Part shown: positions 4,678 to 5,672 of the stretch, piece by piece
How positions within the stretch are numbered: the stretch's first letter is position 1
Layout: each line of letters opens with the position of its first letter
NCBI GenBank assembly: GCA_964541075.1
Contig: CAZIPZ010000229.1
Coordinates: forward strand, 1-5,672
Length of the DNA stretch: 5,672 bases
Direction of reading: 5' to 3'
Origin: CAZIPZ01 sp964541075
GTDB lineage: Bacteria > Acidobacteriota > Terriglobia > 20CM-2-55-15
Notes under the pieces: model-generated
Told to the model about the DNA's origin: nothing
The model's database searches: none
Seen by the model: the letters and a program-made list of their open reading frames with translations, nothing else
Program-made: the position numbers and the translations under genes

Positions 4678-5672
4678 TTAGGCGCGGGGGGCGACTCCAG
4701 CCCCTCGGTGCAGTCCTCCAAGCGCCGGCGGAGTGCTTTTTGGTGAAACGACGTCGTTGTAAATCCGCATTCCGTAAAACGACCGATAGACAAAGAACAC
4801 GGAAATTGCGAGAAAGATTCCGGCGAGTTCAAAAGTGAGCTGCGGTCCCTGCTGATTCTTCATTGACACTGCCAGTTCTACTGCCAGCAGGCCGAACAAG
4901 GTTGTGAATTTAATAATTGGATTGAGAGCGACCGAACTAGTGTCCTTGAATGGATCTCCTACAGTGTCTCCCACCACGGTTGCTGCATGTTGATCGGTTC
5001 CCTTCCCTTTGAGCTCGGTTTCAACAATCTTTTTTGCGTTGTCCCATGCGCCGCCAGCATTGGCCATGAATATGGCTTGATAGAGCCCGAACAAAGCAAT
5101 TGAGACGAGATATCCAATAAAAAAGTACGGCTCGAAAAACGCAAAGGCCAGTGTTGCGAAAAATACCGTTAGGAAGATATTGAACATTCCCTTTTGCGCA
5201 TACTGGGTGCAAATTTCGACGACTTTCTTGGAATCCGCAACGGATGCCCTGGTCGAACCTTCAAGCTTGATATTGGCCTTGATGAATTCCACCGCGCGAT
5301 ACGCGCCCGTGCTGACAGCCTGTGTCGAGGCGCCGGTGAACCAATAGATCACGGCGCCGCCGGCGATCAACCCGAGTAAGAAAGGTGGGTGCAATACAGA
5401 AAGAAATTGCATGTACTCGGGACGCAGCCCCTCCGTGAGACTTACGATGATCGAAAAGATCATGGTTGTCGCGCCCACAACCGCGGTTCCGATTAGGACA
5501 GGCTTCGCCGTTGCTTTGAACGTGTTTCCAACGCCATCGTTCTCCTCCAGAAATTCCTTTGCTTTCTCAAACTGGGGATTGAACCCGAAGGTGTTCCTGA
5601 TGTCGGCGTCGATGCCAGGGGTCTGCTCGATCATGGACAGTTCAAATACGGACTGAGCATTGTCGGTGACGG
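4678..5672 (-). CDS. hppA: Membrane-bound ion-translocating pyrophosphatase (HppA), C-terminal part
   Basis: C-terminal 330 residues of the roughly 700-800-residue integral membrane enzyme that couples PPi hydrolysis to H+ (or Na+) transport. The reading frame is open to the right edge (it enters with VTDNAQSVFELS), so the internal Met at 5632-5634 is not the start. Diagnostic blocks remain: the DNA segment of the conserved PxxDNA motif, then NAGGAWDNAKK and GDTVGDPFKDTS, which hold the aspartates, asparagine and lysines that bind Mg-PPi. Hydrophobicity by eye suggests about six membrane segments, agreeing with TM11-16 of the 16-TM fold. GNTFKA (K at bases 5515-5517) has Lys where K+-dependent enzymes have Ala, suggesting the K+-independent type. 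The stretch between ELS and GNTF is longer than in the classical sequence. SVALNP replaces the common SGPSLN or SGPALN after GDTVGDPFKDT. The ion transported cannot be settled from this part. Confidence 0.96.
   Translation of the reverse strand, partial: VTDNAQSVFELSMIEQTPGIDADIRNTFGFNPQFEKAKEFLEENDGVGNTFKATAKPVLIGTAVVGATTMIFSIIVSLTEGLRPEYMQFLSVLHPPFLLGLIAGGAVIYWFTGASTQAVSTGAYRAVEFIKANIKLEGSTRASVADSKKVVEICTQYAQKGMFNIFLTVFFATLAFAFFEPYFFIGYLVSIALFGLYQAIFMANAGGAWDNAKKIVETELKGKGTDQHAATVVGDTVGDPFKDTSSVALNPIIKFTTLFGLLAVELAVSMKNQQGPQLTFELAGIFLAISVFFVYRSFYGMRIYNDVVSPKSTPPALGGLHRGAGVAPRA

Noticed and set aside
4683..4712. Short GGGGC...GCCCC hairpin at the convergent ends of the YHS gene and hppA
   Set aside because: Only about five pairs, inside the hppA coding end and without a T tract; too weak to call a terminator.
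1..5672. Mobile element, CRISPR array, tRNA or defence island
   Set aside because: No transposase, integrase, direct-repeat array or tRNA-like fold was seen; the genes are housekeeping or envelope types with similar codon character.

Overview
The window looks like ordinary chromosomal DNA from a free-living, Gram-negative-type bacterium of moderate G+C. My best guess is Acidobacteriota. It rests on a secreted carboxypeptidase-regulatory-domain/TPR protein, further membrane-anchored TPR proteins and a membrane pyrophosphatase in one neighbourhood. This is an inference from gene style, with no phylogenetic marker to confirm it. Coding density is very high, no stretch over 300 bases lacks a gene, and I see no phage, IS, CRISPR, tRNA or rRNA.

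Left part, plus strand (1-2612): the 3' two thirds or so of a DinG/YoaA (XPD-like) DNA helicase gene enters from the left edge. Its stop codon overlaps the start of queE (radical SAM 7-carboxy-7-deazaguanine synthase). queC (7-cyano-7-deazaguanine synthase) follows after a 48-base gap. QueE makes CDG and QueC converts it to preQ0, the precursor of queuosine in tRNA, so these two act consecutively. QueD and QueF are not in the window. The gap before queC holds a good sigma70-like promoter so close to the start codon that the transcript could be nearly leaderless.

Middle part, plus strand (2638-4672): a secreted protein with a beta-sandwich CarboxypepD_reg-type domain, about five TPR units and a Lys/Glu/Ala-rich tail. 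It is followed by a membrane-anchored TPR protein and a 79-residue membrane-anchored protein with a YHS/TRASH-like metal-binding motif; these last two are separated by only 3 bases. Between the two TPR genes lies a striking 74-base inverted repeat (34 paired positions, 5-base loop) that overlaps a canonical G-quadruplex motif. It is the most unusual structure in the window.

Right part, minus strand (4678-5672): the C-terminal 330 residues of a membrane-bound ion-translocating pyrophosphatase (HppA), convergent with the YHS gene at a 5-base gap and running off the right edge. It has an intact set of C-terminal catalytic motifs and a lysine at the position linked to K+ independence.

I found no convincing new multi-gene system. 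The items worth following are the long hairpin/G4 element, the possible leaderless queC transcript, and the uncharacterised TPR/YHS envelope gene group.
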